From positions 183,125 through 247,124 of the forward strand of contig CAKQPR010000002.1 in assembly GCA_934270565.1 (NCBI GenBank): DNA of 64,000 nucleotides. The letters run 5' to 3'. The translations under genes and the position numbers were made by a program. Below are positions 1-8,257 of the stretch, piece by piece. This DNA comes from an uncultured Clostridia bacterium. GTDB taxonomy: Bacteria; Bacillota; Clostridia; Christensenellales; Pumilibacteraceae. The first letter of the stretch is position 1. The number at the start of each line of letters is the position of its first letter. The notes beneath the pieces are model-generated. The model saw nothing but the letters and a program-made list of their open reading frames with translations. It was not told the origin of the DNA and made no database searches.

Positions 1-159
1 CATAAGATCGACGTAAAACATAACCGCGCCGCGAAGAACGCACACGCAAACGATAGGCTTATCGTCGGTATACGAAGCGGTGATTTCCGCGCCGAGCTCG
101 GCGATACGCTTTTCGAGCGCTTCGGGCGAATAGACAAGGTTGCATTTGGGTAATTTCAT
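1..159 (-). CDS. hpt: hypoxanthine phosphoribosyltransferase, N-terminal part (cut by window edge)
   Basis: Purine salvage enzyme that transfers phosphoribose from PRPP to hypoxanthine/guanine in the cytosol. Only the first 53 codons are in the window, read on the minus strand from ATG at 157-159. The hydrophobic strand around CVLRGAVMFYVDL matches the region of Hpt enzymes that reads GVLKGA..F..DL. The start has a GGAGG-type ribosome site that overlaps the stop region of tilS (stop at 162-164), so the two are translationally linked. The tilS-hpt order is the usual one in Firmicutes, where ftsH often follows. Identification rests on a short stretch plus context. Confidence 0.8.
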   Translation of the reverse strand, partial: MKLPKCNLVYSPEALEKRIAELGAEITASYTDDKPIVCVCVLRGAVMFYVDLM

Positions 160-161
160 GG

Positions 162-1478
162 TTAATCCTCCGTAAAAATAAGTTCGATTTTGTTTCGGGT
201 GTCCGCCGTTATGCGCAAATCGTCCGATATTCGATCGCCGAAAACGGCAAGTACTTTATCATTATAACACAAAAGCGGAATTTTGTCGCGATTTCTGAGC
301 GGAATTTTTCGATCGATGAAATATTCTTTCAGTTTTTTTTCGCCCGAACCGAACGGACGGAATCTGTCGCCCTCTTTTCGCGTTCTTACTACCGCGCCGT
401 CGGGGATTTTGTCCGCGTCCCCGATAAGCCTGCCGCAAGACGGCTTGTCCTCGGTCGCGACAACGGAAACGTAGCCGCCGAGAAACGGCGTAAGCCCCAT
501 GGAGAACGGAATTTCTTCTTCGATCTCGTCCGTTTCTTTTTTCTCGCCGTAATACAGCGTTACGCCGTCGTACTCGCGCGCCGCGTTCAGTCCGCCGCCG
601 AGCTCTATGCGTTTGCCGTTTTCGCCGCGGGCGAGCTTTTCGACCGCTTCGATATGCGTAAAAGTAAGATCCGCCGTTCTGCCTATCGCCTTAGCCGCGG
701 CTATGATGTAGCGGCGGGAGAGCGCGGGCGGAAACGAAAACGCTTTCAGATCGATCTTCGCTTCGCCTCCGCGAATCGCGATAAGCGACTCGTCTATTTG
801 CGAACGGATAAAATCCTCGTCCGCTCCTGCGCACTCCGAAACCGTTCCGATCGCCGAGAAAAGATTGTATTTTTCGTTTATGAGCGGTATGACTTTGAGC
901 CGCAGAAAGTTGCGGGTGTAGCCGTCGTCAGAATTCGTTTCGTCGGTGACGAACGGTACGTTATTCGCCTCGGCGTAAGCTTCGATTTCCTTGCGGGTCG
1001 TATGAATAAACGGTCGGACGATCCGATCCGAATACTCGGTCATGCCTATAAGTCCCGCCGTGCCGCAACCTCGGAACAGGTGCATAAGCACGCTTTCGAC
1101 GTTGTCGTCCGCGTGATGAGCGGTCGCGATTATATCGACCTCGCCGCGGGAAAGAACGTCTGCGAAAAATTTCTTTCTTACAAGTCGGGCTTCGGTCTCC
1201 TCGCTCCTGCCACTTGATTTCGAAAGAGACGGAACGTCGGCGCTTATGCCGATAAACTTCACGCCGAGCTTCTCGCACTCGGCTCTGACGAATTCGCTGT
1301 CGGCAATCGAACGATCGCCGCGGATGCCGTGCTCGACGTTGAGCGCGACTATATCCTTTTTCGGGAGAATTCCGCAGAAAACGCGAAGAAGGCACATCGA
1401 GTCCGCGCCGCCCGAAACGGCAACGCCGACGCGCAAGCCGTCGCAGTATTTTTTGATGATTTTTTCAGCGCTTTCCAT
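162..1478 (-). CDS. tilS: tRNA(Ile)-lysidine synthase
   Basis: Converts C34 of the CAU anticodon of tRNA-Ile2 to lysidine, using ATP and lysine, so that AUA is read as Ile. The 438-aa product has the N-type ATP pyrophosphatase PP-loop SGGADS at residues 22-27 and a downstream AHHADDNVE motif, both hallmarks of TilS; the C-terminal third fits the TilS substrate-binding/C-terminal domains, and the length is normal. Its ATG (1476-1478) lies inside the end of the upstream phosphatase gene (14-bp overlap) and it is followed after 2 bp by hpt, so it sits mid-operon. No own promoter seen. Confidence 0.95.
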   Translation of the reverse strand: MESAEKIIKKYCDGLRVGVAVSGGADSMCLLRVFCGILPKKDIVALNVEHGIRGDRSIADSEFVRAECEKLGVKFIGISADVPSLSKSSGRSEETEARLVRKKFFADVLSRGEVDIIATAHHADDNVESVLMHLFRGCGTAGLIGMTEYSDRIVRPFIHTTRKEIEAYAEANNVPFVTDETNSDDGYTRNFLRLKVIPLINEKYNLFSAIGTVSECAGADEDFIRSQIDESLIAIRGGEAKIDLKAFSFPPALSRRYIIAAAKAIGRTADLTFTHIEAVEKLARGENGKRIELGGGLNAAREYDGVTLYYGEKKETDEIEEEIPFSMGLTPFLGGYVSVVATEDKPSCGRLIGDADKIPDGAVVRTRKEGDRFRPFGSGEKKLKEYFIDRKIPLRNRDKIPLLCYNDKVLAVFGDRISDDLRITADTRNKIELIFTED

Positions 1479-1923
1479 CTGTTTTCCCGCCGTTTACTTT
1501 GCTTAAAAACGCGTCGATTCCCGCGCTTATATCCTTATAAGTCGTTTCGAAATCGCCCGTATACCACGGATCGGCGACGTCGCGCGGGTTTTTCGTATAA
1601 TCGAGCAAAAGGCTTATTTTTCCGTCCGGATCGCCGCCGAAAAACGAAACGAGGTCGCGGCGGTTCTGCTCGTCCATACCTATTATGTAATCGTATTCGT
1701 CGTAGTCCGCGCGGGTTATTTTGCGGGCGCGTTTTTCAGAGCAGTCGATACCGAGCCGAGAGAGAATTTTTTTCGTTCCGTCGTGCACGGGATTACCGAT
1801 TTCCCACGAGCTCGTCGCGGCGGAATCGGCGTGGAAACCGCCTGCTTTACGCGCGTTGAACAGATATTCCGCCATGGGACTGCGGCAGATATTTCCGAGA
1901 CAAACGAATAAGACCTTTTTCAT
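1465..1923 (-). CDS. low-molecular-weight protein tyrosine phosphatase
   Basis: Small cytosolic phosphatase of the arsenate reductase/LMW-PTP fold, 152 aa. The P-loop C-x5-R is CLGNICRS near residues 8-15 and the general-acid segment DPWYTGDFETTY follows the family pattern D-P-[WY]. The start is ATG at 1921-1923, because MKKVLFVCLGNICRS is the conserved N-terminus; a TTG 15 bp upstream would lie in the promoter. There is no Shine-Dalgarno sequence: the -10 box is 6 nt from the ATG, so the mRNA should be leaderless. It heads the operon with tilS and hpt. The physiological substrate is not evident. Confidence 0.9.
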   Translation of the reverse strand: MKKVLFVCLGNICRSPMAEYLFNARKAGGFHADSAATSSWEIGNPVHDGTKKILSRLGIDCSEKRARKITRADYDEYDYIIGMDEQNRRDLVSFFGGDPDGKISLLLDYTKNPRDVADPWYTGDFETTYKDISAGIDAFLSKVNGGKTDGKR

Positions 1924-1929
1924 ACCGTT

Positions 1930-1958
1930 ATTATACAACGACGGCGGAAAAAGGTCAA
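1930..1958 (-). promoter_or_regulatory. sigma-A promoter giving a leaderless lmwPTP mRNA
   Basis: On the minus strand: TTGACC (1953-1958), a 17-bp spacer, TATAAT (1930-1935), then 6 nt to the ATG at 1923. The expected transcription start coincides with the A of the ATG. One of five such promoters in the window. Confidence 0.8.
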
Positions 1959-2008
1959 CCGTTTGGGGCTTTTCGGGCGTAATTTGCTCCGAAACGCGAC
2001 AATATTAT

Positions 2009-2356
2009 TTACTTTACGAACCCGAGCGAAACGAGTATCGCTCTGTCTATGCTTTGCATGACGCTGTGCGGGAGCTCGCCGAGCCGCGATTTGAGGCGGC
2101 GTTTGTCGAGCGTCCGTATCTGCTCCAAAAGCGCGACCGAAGCGCGGGTAAGCCCGCTTTCTCCCGAAGCGAGCTCGACGTGCGTGGGGAGTTTCGCCTT
2201 CGTAAGCTGGCTCGTCACCGCGCAGACGACGACCGTAGGCGAATACTTGTTGCCGACGTCGTTCTGTATGATGAGAACCGGACGAACGCCGCCCTGCTCC
2301 GAACCCACGACCGGACTTAAATCGGCATAATAAATCTCTCCGCGCCTGACTTCCAT
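2009..2356 (-). CDS. mazF: MazF/PemK-type endoribonuclease toxin
   Basis: Sequence-specific mRNA interferase of the MazF (NdoA/EndoA) family, 115 aa. The N-terminal block RGEIYYADLSPVVGSEQGG followed by RPVLIIQND is diagnostic, including the conserved Gly-Gly-x-Arg-Pro turn; length is typical. It begins 27 bp after the ribbon-helix-helix-like gene upstream, has a GGAG ribosome site, and forms a toxin-antitoxin pair with it, in the same arrangement as ndoAI-ndoA in bacilli. In those relatives the antitoxin neutralises the toxin and autoregulates; this is family knowledge, not visible here. Confidence 0.93.
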   Translation of the reverse strand: MEVRRGEIYYADLSPVVGSEQGGVRPVLIIQNDVGNKYSPTVVVCAVTSQLTKAKLPTHVELASGESGLTRASVALLEQIRTLDKRRLKSRLGELPHSVMQSIDRAILVSLGFVK

Positions 2357-2383
2357 TTCTTACTCCGTTTTTTCGCTCCGAGG

Positions 2384-2605
2384 TTAAACGGCTCCGTCCG
2401 TACCCTTTTCGGCTGTCGCGAGCTCGAACTCGCGCAGTTCGCCGTAGACCTTCGCCTGATCCTTCACTTTCATTTTATGCGACGGCACGAGCATTGTGTT
2501 AAGCAAGGTTTCGGCTACCTCTTCGGGACTTCTTCCTTCCTGCTTTGCGCGCCGCACAAGCGCCTTTTCGGTTTCCTCTCCGAGCGTGATGAAATATTTA
2601 CTCAT
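2384..2605 (-). CDS. MazE/EndoAI-like antitoxin (ribbon-helix-helix)
   Basis: 73-aa protein immediately upstream of mazF. The N-terminus (MSKYFITLGEETEKALVRRA) has the beta-strand/helix pattern of CopG-type ribbon-helix-helix proteins, and the acidic C-terminal half fits a toxin-neutralising tail. Ribosome site GAGGGG/GGAGG before the ATG at 2603-2605. Assignment depends largely on its position next to mazF. Upstream lies the terminator of nnr, so the pair probably has its own promoter, but I see no strong -35/-10 pair. Confidence 0.75.
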   Translation of the reverse strand: MSKYFITLGEETEKALVRRAKQEGRSPEEVAETLLNTMLVPSHKMKVKDQAKVYGELREFELATAEKGTDGAV

Positions 2606-2668
2606 AATTTATCCCCTCTTTTTCCTCCTTTATACCGTTATTATGAATATTTTCGGGCGCGAATATGC

Positions 2669-2701
2669 AAAAAGACGAGCGATCGGTAGTTTTCGCTCGT
2701 C
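2669..2701 (-). terminator. intrinsic terminator after nnr
   Basis: Nine-base arms GACGAGCGA / TCGCTCGTC (2674-2682 with 2693-2701), 10-nt loop, followed on the minus strand by a run of five T. It separates the recX-acpS-nnr operon from the toxin-antitoxin pair. Confidence 0.8.
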
Positions 2702-2724
2702 CGTTTCGTTTGTTTTTTATAAAT

Positions 2725-4173
2725 CTATTTTGCGTATTTAAGATCGATTATCACGTCGCTTGCAAGAACGCTCGTAACCGTGCCGAGCCGCTTTGCCGCG
2801 CGCTCGCCCGCCAAGCCGAAATGGTAACACCCCGCGACGGCGGCTTCGAACGGCGGCAGAACGCAGGAGAACGCGCCGATAATTCCCGCGAGCACGTCGC
2901 CGCTGCCGCCCTTTGCGAGCGCGGGCGTTCCCGTCAGATTGAAACGCACTCTTTCACCGTCGGTAATCACGGTGGTTGCGGACTTGTAGCACACTACCGC
3001 GTCGAGAATTTTAGCATACGTTATCACTTTTTTAAGACAATCGCCCTCGATTTGCCCTCCGACAAGGCGGCTGAATTCGCCGACGTGCGGAGTCAGAACA
3101 AGCTTGCATTTATGTCCCGAAAGTTCGTTTTCTCTGCCTGCTATCGAATTGAGCGCGTCCGCGTCGAGCACTAAAGTCCCCTCGAAGTTGCGCGCGATAT
3201 AAAATGCGATTTCGGCTATTTCGTCGCTTTTGCCCGCGCCGTTGCCGAGGACCACGGCGGTCGCGTCCGAAATGATTTTATCGATCGTCGCCTTGTCGAA
3301 AATCAGCTTGCCGTCGCGATCCGGCATAAGCATAAGGGTGTTTTCGACCGTTCTTTTTTGATAAGCCGCGGCAAGGGATCGAGGAACGCACAACGTGACG
3401 AGCCCCGCGCCCGCACGAAGCGCGGCGGAAGCCGATTCGTAACTCATAAGCGGCGCTCCGACCATTTCTTCCGATCCGCCTACAATCTTCACTCTGCCGT
3501 AAACGCCCTTATGTGAGACGGTTTTTCTGTCGGGAAGTCGCGCTTCGATTTCTTCCGTAACCGAGCCGATACACTCGGCGCTCACGCCTATATCCGCAAC
3601 CGACAGCTTGCCGCAGTAATTTCTGCCCTCGCCGAGAAGGTGTCCGACCTTAGCCGCGATAAACGAAATCGTTTCGTTTGCCGTCACCGCCGCGCCGAGC
3701 GGAAAACCGCTTTCGGCGTCGAGCCCCGACGGAATATCCGCAGAAATCACATACGCGCCCGAGGCGTTTATCTTATCTATAATCGCTCTCGCCTCGCCCG
3801 CGACTTCGCGGTTAAGTCCCACGCCGAATAGTCCGTCGGCGATCACCGCATAACCGCTTGGATCGGTCGTAAATTCCGCACCGAGCTTTTTCGCTTTTTC
3901 GCGAAGCGCGGCATTACACGCGTTAGACGGCGAATCGAACGCGAAAACGTCCGCCTTTATCCCCTTTCCCCGCAATATGCAAGCCGCTTCGAGAACGTCG
4001 CTTCCGTTGTTTCCCGTGCCCGCAACGCAAAGTATTTTTCCCTTGCCCGCGTGTTCCGCCAACCTTTCGGATAAAGCGGTTGCGGCGCGGAAAACGAGTT
4101 CTTCCTCGCTTGTTCCCGCTCCGATCGCCAAACGCTCGGCTTCTCTTATTTTTTCTACGGTGGCTACTTTCAT
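2725..4173 (-). CDS. nnr: bifunctional NAD(P)H-hydrate epimerase / dehydratase
   Basis: Repairs hydrated NAD(P)H: the N-terminal YjeF_N half (about residues 1-210) epimerises NADHX and NADPHX, and the C-terminal carbohydrate-kinase-like half (about 215-482) dehydrates them with ADP or ATP. Visible landmarks are GTGNNGSDVLEA in the epimerase half and KGVYGRVKIVGGS, LTPHVGEF and GSGDVLAG (catalytic Asp) in the dehydratase half. The usual GGDG of the first half reads GSDV here. 482 aa is normal for the fusion. The ATG overlaps the acpS stop as ATGA (4170-4173), so translation is coupled to acpS. Confidence 0.93.
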   Translation of the reverse strand: MKVATVEKIREAERLAIGAGTSEEELVFRAATALSERLAEHAGKGKILCVAGTGNNGSDVLEAACILRGKGIKADVFAFDSPSNACNAALREKAKKLGAEFTTDPSGYAVIADGLFGVGLNREVAGEARAIIDKINASGAYVISADIPSGLDAESGFPLGAAVTANETISFIAAKVGHLLGEGRNYCGKLSVADIGVSAECIGSVTEEIEARLPDRKTVSHKGVYGRVKIVGGSEEMVGAPLMSYESASAALRAGAGLVTLCVPRSLAAAYQKRTVENTLMLMPDRDGKLIFDKATIDKIISDATAVVLGNGAGKSDEIAEIAFYIARNFEGTLVLDADALNSIAGRENELSGHKCKLVLTPHVGEFSRLVGGQIEGDCLKKVITYAKILDAVVCYKSATTVITDGERVRFNLTGTPALAKGGSGDVLAGIIGAFSCVLPPFEAAVAGCYHFGLAGERAAKRLGTVTSVLASDVIIDLKYAK

Positions 4174-4514
4174 TCAACGCTGACCGCCGCTACGGCGATC
4201 CCTCCGTCGTGACTGATACTGACGTAAACTTTTTTCTCCCCGCAAAGCTCTTTCGCTCTGCCGCTAAGATTAAAAAACGGCGCGCCGCTTGGAGTGTGAT
4301 CGACTTCTATTTCCGAAAAAATACCGGGGTCGATACCGACGCCGAACGCCTTGCAGAAAGCTTCTTTCGCGGCGTAAAAGCCCGCGAGAGTTTCGGCATT
4401 GTCGCGAATTTTATAATACGTATACTCTTTTTTTGTAAAAACGCGCTCGACGAACCTCGGATTGCCGATCGCTTTTTTTATGCGTTCGACCGCCACGACG
4501 TCTATTCCGACCAT
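4170..4514 (-). CDS. acpS: holo-[acyl-carrier-protein] synthase
   Basis: Transfers 4'-phosphopantetheine from CoA to apo-ACP for fatty-acid synthesis. The 114-aa protein starts at ATG 4512-4514, chosen because MVGIDVVAVERI is the conserved AcpS start; the open frame extends further upstream but only by reading through recX out of frame. AAKEAFCKAFG (Mg/CoA site) and VSISHDGGIAVAAV near the end are the family motifs. It overlaps recX by 13 bp and nnr by 4 bp. The acpS-nnr pairing is common in Firmicutes. Confidence 0.93.
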   Translation of the reverse strand: MVGIDVVAVERIKKAIGNPRFVERVFTKKEYTYYKIRDNAETLAGFYAAKEAFCKAFGVGIDPGIFSEIEVDHTPSGAPFFNLSGRAKELCGEKKVYVSISHDGGIAVAAVSVE

Positions 4515-5137
4515 TCTTCGTCCTCCCCGTCTTTTCCGTATTCTTCCGCGATTTTCCCCGCCGCTTCGCTTATATCGTCCGGCTCGAAACCTTTCGAATA
4601 TAGGTGCGCTTTGAGCTTGCGGATATCGAAAACGCGGTGCATTCTCGCCCATTTCTGCGCGGCAACGTAAGCCGCTTCGGACTGATCCTCGATCTCCGAA
4701 AGCGCTTCGTCGATCGCTTCTCGTTTCGCTCCGAGCCGCATAAGATCGGCGCGGATCTTGTTCACTCCCGACTTAACCGAATATGCGCGCGCATACTCGC
4801 GGCAAAAGCGAAGATCGTTCACATAGCCGTATTCGGCAAGCTTTGCGACGGCGTAATCGACGATTTCGGCGGAGTACTCTCTGCCCGAAAGATATTTTCT
4901 TATTTCACGCTCGGTGCGCGGACGGAACGAAACGTATTTCGCGGCTTTATCGAACGCGCTTCGCCTTTCCGATTCGGTTACGATTTCTTTGAGTTCATCC
5001 TCGTCGTACTCCTTGCCGACGGCTATACGAAGACTGAGCGCCGTGAACTCGTCGAGCCCGCAGTAAAACTCGCCGTCGAGAAAAATATTCACGCGGCCTT
5101 TTTTCTTTTGTTTTGTGATGTCCGTTACCGTTGCCAT
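4502..5137 (-). CDS. recX: RecX family regulatory protein
   Basis: RecX proteins bind RecA filaments and limit recombination and SOS activity. The 211-aa product is built of three-helix RecX repeats: visible signatures are RPRTEREIRKYL, YGYVNDLRFCREYARAY and IRADLMRLG. The N-terminus (GRVNIFLDGEFYCGL) matches the family and fixes the start at 5135-5137. No ribosome site: the promoter -10 is 6 nt from the ATG (leaderless). recA itself is not in the window. First gene of the recX-acpS-nnr operon. Confidence 0.9.
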   Translation of the reverse strand: MATVTDITKQKKKGRVNIFLDGEFYCGLDEFTALSLRIAVGKEYDEDELKEIVTESERRSAFDKAAKYVSFRPRTEREIRKYLSGREYSAEIVDYAVAKLAEYGYVNDLRFCREYARAYSVKSGVNKIRADLMRLGAKREAIDEALSEIEDQSEAAYVAAQKWARMHRVFDIRKLKAHLYSKGFEPDDISEAAGKIAEEYGKDGEDEEWSE

Positions 5138-5143
5138 ACCGGA

Positions 5144-5172
5144 ATTATACCACTTTTTTCACGTTTTGACAA
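5144..5172 (-). promoter_or_regulatory. sigma-A promoter giving a leaderless recX mRNA
   Basis: Minus strand TTGTCA (5167-5172), 17-bp spacer, TATAAT (5144-5149), 6 nt to the ATG at 5137. No Gram-positive LexA box overlaps it. Confidence 0.8.
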
Positions 5173-5261
5173 TCGCATTTGCGGTTTTTGCGCGGACAGG
5201 TTTAAATTTTTGCGAACGGGGCAATATGATAAGTACCAAATTCTTTTTAAGGAGGACGCTT

Positions 5262-5459
5262 ATGCCGTCGAAAATGACAACCAAAACCTTGCAAGAACTC
5301 GGCGAATTGCTCGGCAGCGAACAACTTTGCTACAAGAAATGCTGCAATTACGTCGCGTCTTGCACCGACCCCGTACTAAAAACCAAACTCGGTAAGTACG
5401 CAGACGACTGCAAAGCGCGTTTCGACACGCTTTACGGTTATCTCAACAATCATCAGTAA
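5262..5459 (+). CDS. small CotF-associated spore coat-like protein
   Basis: 65-aa protein starting at ATG 5262 behind a strong GGAGG site. Its helical pattern (LGSEQLCYKKCCNYVASC then LKTKLGKYADDC) resembles the short ferritin-like helical partners that sit beside CotF-type coat genes in clostridia. It carries five cysteines. The next gene, 11 bp downstream, has a clear CotF-like domain, which supports a coat or spore-surface role. Function is inferred from family resemblance and context only. Confidence 0.6.
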   Translation: MPSKMTTKTLQELGELLGSEQLCYKKCCNYVASCTDPVLKTKLGKYADDCKARFDTLYGYLNNHQ

Positions 5460-5470
5460 GGAGTACCAAA

Positions 5471-5983
5471 ATGGCAGAGGAAACAAAAAAGAAAACCGCC
5501 GCGACCAAAAAGACTTCCGCGGCAAAGAAAACCACGTCCGGCTCGGCGCGGGCTACCCGCTCCGCTTCCGCTCGGACGAGCGCAACCGCCTCGAAATCCG
5601 CAAGCGCGAAAAAGCCTTCGGCTACCCGCAACCGCACCACGCAAAGCAAGACTTCGCAGGCTAAACAGGCGCAGAACAAGAAACAGACCGCATGCAGGGC
5701 GACTACCGAAGCTCAGCGCGATTGCAAGCTTACCGATTACGATATCATTTCGGATATTCTCGGTTCTCACAAATCGCTTATAAAGCTTTACGGCACGGCG
5801 CTTTGCGAAATCGGGTCGGAAGATCTTCGCGATCTCGTGAGCTGTCAGATGGCGGAATGCGCCGAGGATCAGTTCGACGCGTTTAATTATATGAACGCGC
5901 GCGGCATGTACCCGACCGAACCCGCGCCCGTCCAAAAAGTCAAACAGGCTCGGCAGAAGTTCTCCGGAAGTATCAAGAAGTAA
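5471..5983 (+). CDS. CotF-like spore coat protein with a basic Ala/Lys/Ser-rich N-terminus
   Basis: 170 aa. Residues about 1-80 are a low-complexity basic tail rich in Lys, Ala, Ser and Thr, like histone H1 tails. Residues about 88-155 fit the coat F domain: LTDYDIISDILGSHKSLIKLYG followed by a second helix ending AFNYMNARGMYPTEPAP (coat F proteins end this helix with FNYMN..GWYP). Ribosome site GGAG at 5460. It follows the smaller coat-like gene in one operon and ends in an intrinsic terminator. The basic extension is unusual for CotF and may bind nucleic acid or anionic spore layers; that is inference. Confidence 0.7.
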   Translation: MAEETKKKTAATKKTSAAKKTTSGSARATRSASARTSATASKSASAKKPSATRNRTTQSKTSQAKQAQNKKQTACRATTEAQRDCKLTDYDIISDILGSHKSLIKLYGTALCEIGSEDLRDLVSCQMAECAEDQFDAFNYMNARGMYPTEPAPVQKVKQARQKFSGSIKK

Positions 5984-6008
5984 TCGCGACCGGAAAACAA
6001 ATCCGCAT

Positions 6009-6045
6009 ACCGCCTCTTGCATAGTCAAGGGGCGGTTTTGCTTTT
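6009..6045 (+). terminator. intrinsic terminator after the coat genes
   Basis: ACCGCCTCTTG (6009-6019) pairs with CAAGGGGCGGT (6026-6036) with one mismatch, followed by TTTTGCTTTT. Confidence 0.75.
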
Positions 6046-6132
6046 GAGCTTTGTCGATCCCTGTCTATGCCGACCGAATTTTTATAAACCGTGCACGCTT
6101 CCGACACAAAGCCCCGAGCGATTAGTTTTCGC

Positions 6133-6161
6133 TTGACTTAGCGGCGGTAATCGCGTATAAT
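6133..6161 (+). promoter_or_regulatory. sigma-A promoter of argD
   Basis: TTGACT (6133-6138), 17-bp spacer, TATAAT (6156-6161). A leader of about 30 nt with an AGGGGA ribosome site precedes the ATG at 6198, so this gene is not leaderless. Confidence 0.75.
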
Positions 6162-6197
6162 ATATTAAGAATACAAGATAAGCATGCAGGGGACGAG

Positions 6198-7391
6198 ATG
6201 GATTTAAAGAAGATAAAAGAGTTGTCGAGCCGCAATTACATGAACGTGTTCAGCCGTCAGAATCTGTGCTTTACGCACGGCGAAGGCAATAGGCTTTACG
6301 ACACGACCGGCAAGGAATACATAGACTTCGTTTCGGGGATAGGCGTAAACAGTCTCGGTTACAACGACCCCGAGCTTACGGCGGCGATCTCGTGGCAGGC
6401 GGGCAGACTTATCCACTCGTCCAACCTTTTCTATAACGAAGAACAGGCGATTTTGTGCGAAAAGATGCTGAAAGGCACGATTTTCACGAAAATGTTCCTT
6501 GCGAACAGCGGCGCGGAAGCCAACGAATGCGCCATCAAGCTCGTGCGCAAACATTACAACCGCCGCGGACAGAACCGCCCCGTTATCGTTACGGCGAACG
6601 GGTCGTTCCACGGCAGAACGCTCGCTACCCTCACCGCGACCGGTCAGGAAAGCCACTACAAAATTTACGAGCCGCTTATGCCGGGATTCCGTCACGTTCC
6701 TTACGGCGATATCAACGCGCTCAAAGAAGCGCTCACCGACGACGTGGGCGCGATTATGCTCGAGGTCATTCAAAGCCGCAGTTGCGTGCGCCCCGCCTCT
6801 TACGATTATCTCGTAAACGCTTACGCGCTTTGCCGCAGTCGCGACGTGCTCTTTATTCTCGACGAAATCCAGACGGGCATGGGCAGAACGGGAAAAATGT
6901 TCGCGTTCGAGCATTACGGACTTCAGCCCGATATCGTTACCGTCGCCAAAGGTATGGGCGGCGGCGTGCCCGTTTCGGCTGTACTCGCGCGCGGCGAGGT
7001 CGCAAACGCGTTCGCGATAGGCGATCACGGCTCTACTCTTTCGGGAAATCAGCTCGCTTGCGTTGCGGCTACGGTCGTAGTTGACAGACTTCGCAACGGA
7101 CTGATCGACGAAGTTGCCGAAAAGGGCGAGTTTTTCGAAGCCGAGCTCGCGCATTTCCGCAAATATAAGTTCGTAAAAGACATCCGCGGCAAAGGGCTTC
7201 TGCAAAGCATCGAGCTTACGAATAAACTTAACGGAAATTATATCGGCGCACAACTCGCCGAAGCGGGAATTCTCGTCAACTGCACCAAGCAGAATGTTAT
7301 ACGGTTACTCCCGCCGCTCACGATCACGAAAGACGAAATCCGCGAATTCGCGGTTAAATTAGACGAAATTTTCAAAAATACTAACGTGTGA
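6198..7391 (+). CDS. argD: acetylornithine/class-III aminotransferase
   Basis: PLP-dependent transaminase, most likely N-acetylornithine aminotransferase of arginine synthesis. The 397-aa protein shows the class-III pattern: NSGAEANECAIKLVRK (PLP phosphate site), GSFHGRTLATLTATGQ, LDEIQTGMGRTG (Asp that binds the pyridine N) and VAKGMGGGVP with the PLP lysine near residue 251. It stands alone, without argB/C/J, so other class-III activities (for example 4-aminobutyrate or succinylornithine) cannot be excluded; overall length and motif spacing fit ArgD best. Confidence 0.88.
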   Translation: MDLKKIKELSSRNYMNVFSRQNLCFTHGEGNRLYDTTGKEYIDFVSGIGVNSLGYNDPELTAAISWQAGRLIHSSNLFYNEEQAILCEKMLKGTIFTKMFLANSGAEANECAIKLVRKHYNRRGQNRPVIVTANGSFHGRTLATLTATGQESHYKIYEPLMPGFRHVPYGDINALKEALTDDVGAIMLEVIQSRSCVRPASYDYLVNAYALCRSRDVLFILDEIQTGMGRTGKMFAFEHYGLQPDIVTVAKGMGGGVPVSAVLARGEVANAFAIGDHGSTLSGNQLACVAATVVVDRLRNGLIDEVAEKGEFFEAELAHFRKYKFVKDIRGKGLLQSIELTNKLNGNYIGAQLAEAGILVNCTKQNVIRLLPPLTITKDEIREFAVKLDEIFKNTNV

Positions 7392-7485
7392 GCGCTGCCG
7401 CTATGGCTCACTTTGAAAATAGTAACAAAGCGGCGAGCCGCCGTAGGCAAGTCGGCGATGCCCGTACTTACTTTTGATAGAGCGT

Positions 7486-7527
7486 GGTAGGGGCGGACGC
7501 CCTCGTCCGCCCTCAGACCTTGCGGAA
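7486..7527 (+). repeat. GGACGCCCTCGTCC element, forward copy
   Basis: Begins GGTAGGGGCGGACGCCCTCG and ends CCTTGCGGAA; a near-exact reverse complement lies at 8487-8528. Related shorter versions occur near 8263 and 8340. The core GGACG.CCTCGTCC is itself palindromic. Confidence 0.75.
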
Positions 7528-7705
7528 TACAACACCGCTATGGTTTAATTTAAAATAGTAACAAATATTTTCTTTGAGAAAAGAAGGGAAATGTATTCTA
7601 CTTTTTTCAAGCGGAGAAAAAGTAGCAAAAAAGCCGCTGGGACACTTGCGGCTGTGTCCCAGACCCCGCAACGCTTTAAAGGTCGAAAATGGGTGTGGTA
7701 GTATG

Positions 7706-7770
7706 GTTATCGGGTGACTTCCGTGGGGGATTTCTCCACTCCGCTGACGCTTCGGTCGAAATGACGTTAT
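7706..7770 (+). repeat. 65-bp dispersed repeat, copy 1
   Basis: Matches 8036-8100 at 62 of 65 positions. It runs from GTTATCGGGTGACTTCCG through GGGGGATTTCTCCACTCCGC to CGGTCGAAATGACGTTAT. A diverged pair of the same family flanks the GIY-YIG gene at 14.5 kb. Confidence 0.85.
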
Positions 7771-7782
7771 GAAGTAGCAACC

Positions 7783-7894
7783 GCTAATGCCTTCCCCCTT
7801 GGGGGCGCGACGCGGCGGTGCAAAGCACCGTAAAAACAGTCCACAGGTGACTGTTTTTAGCCAAAGCGGCGAAGTAGCTATGCTACGAGCCGGG
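7783..7894 (+). repeat. three-hairpin repeat element, copy A
   Basis: The core 7806-7894 is nearly identical to 12491-12579. It folds into consecutive hairpins: CGGTGC/GCACCG, AAAAACAGTC/GACTGTTTTT (10 bp) and GTAGC/GCTAC. Looks like a non-autonomous element or structured RNA unit rather than coding sequence. Confidence 0.7.
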
Positions 7895-8035
7895 AGGTGG
7901 CACGAGTGTGAGCGTAGCGATCCGTGTGACGAATGAGGGAAATTTATCCTTATTCTCGGCGCCCTTGTACGCGGGGAGCTGTCGCGTAGCGACTGAGGGA
8001 GAGATAACGTTGCGTTTGTGAGAATAGGTAGTGGC

Positions 8036-8100
8036 GTTATCGGGTGACTTCCGCGGGGGATTTCTCCACTCCGCTAACGCTTCGGTCGAAATGACATTAT
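8036..8100 (+). repeat. 65-bp dispersed repeat, copy 2
   Basis: Second copy of the 7706-7770 repeat in the same orientation, 330 bp downstream, with three substitutions. Confidence 0.85.
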
Positions 8101-8121
8101 AAAAGTGACTTTTTAAAGCCT

Positions 8122-8257
8122 TCCCCTTGGGGGGAAGGTGGATTGCCGAAGCGATAGCGTAGGCAAGACGAATGAGGGGTCGGGCTAAGACAAACGAAAC
8201 GTAAAAGACAACCCCTCATCAGTCGCTACGCGACAGCTTCCCCCCCAAGGGGAAGCC
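8122..8257. repeat. inverted pair of the CTTCCCC...GAGGGG repeat
   Basis: The arm starting CCTTCCCCTTGGGGGGAAGG (ending AATGAGGGG near 8178) is inverted at about 8211-8257 (CCCCTCATCAGTCG ... CCCCCCAAGGGGAAGCC). The pair could fold into one long imperfect hairpin. Confidence 0.65.
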
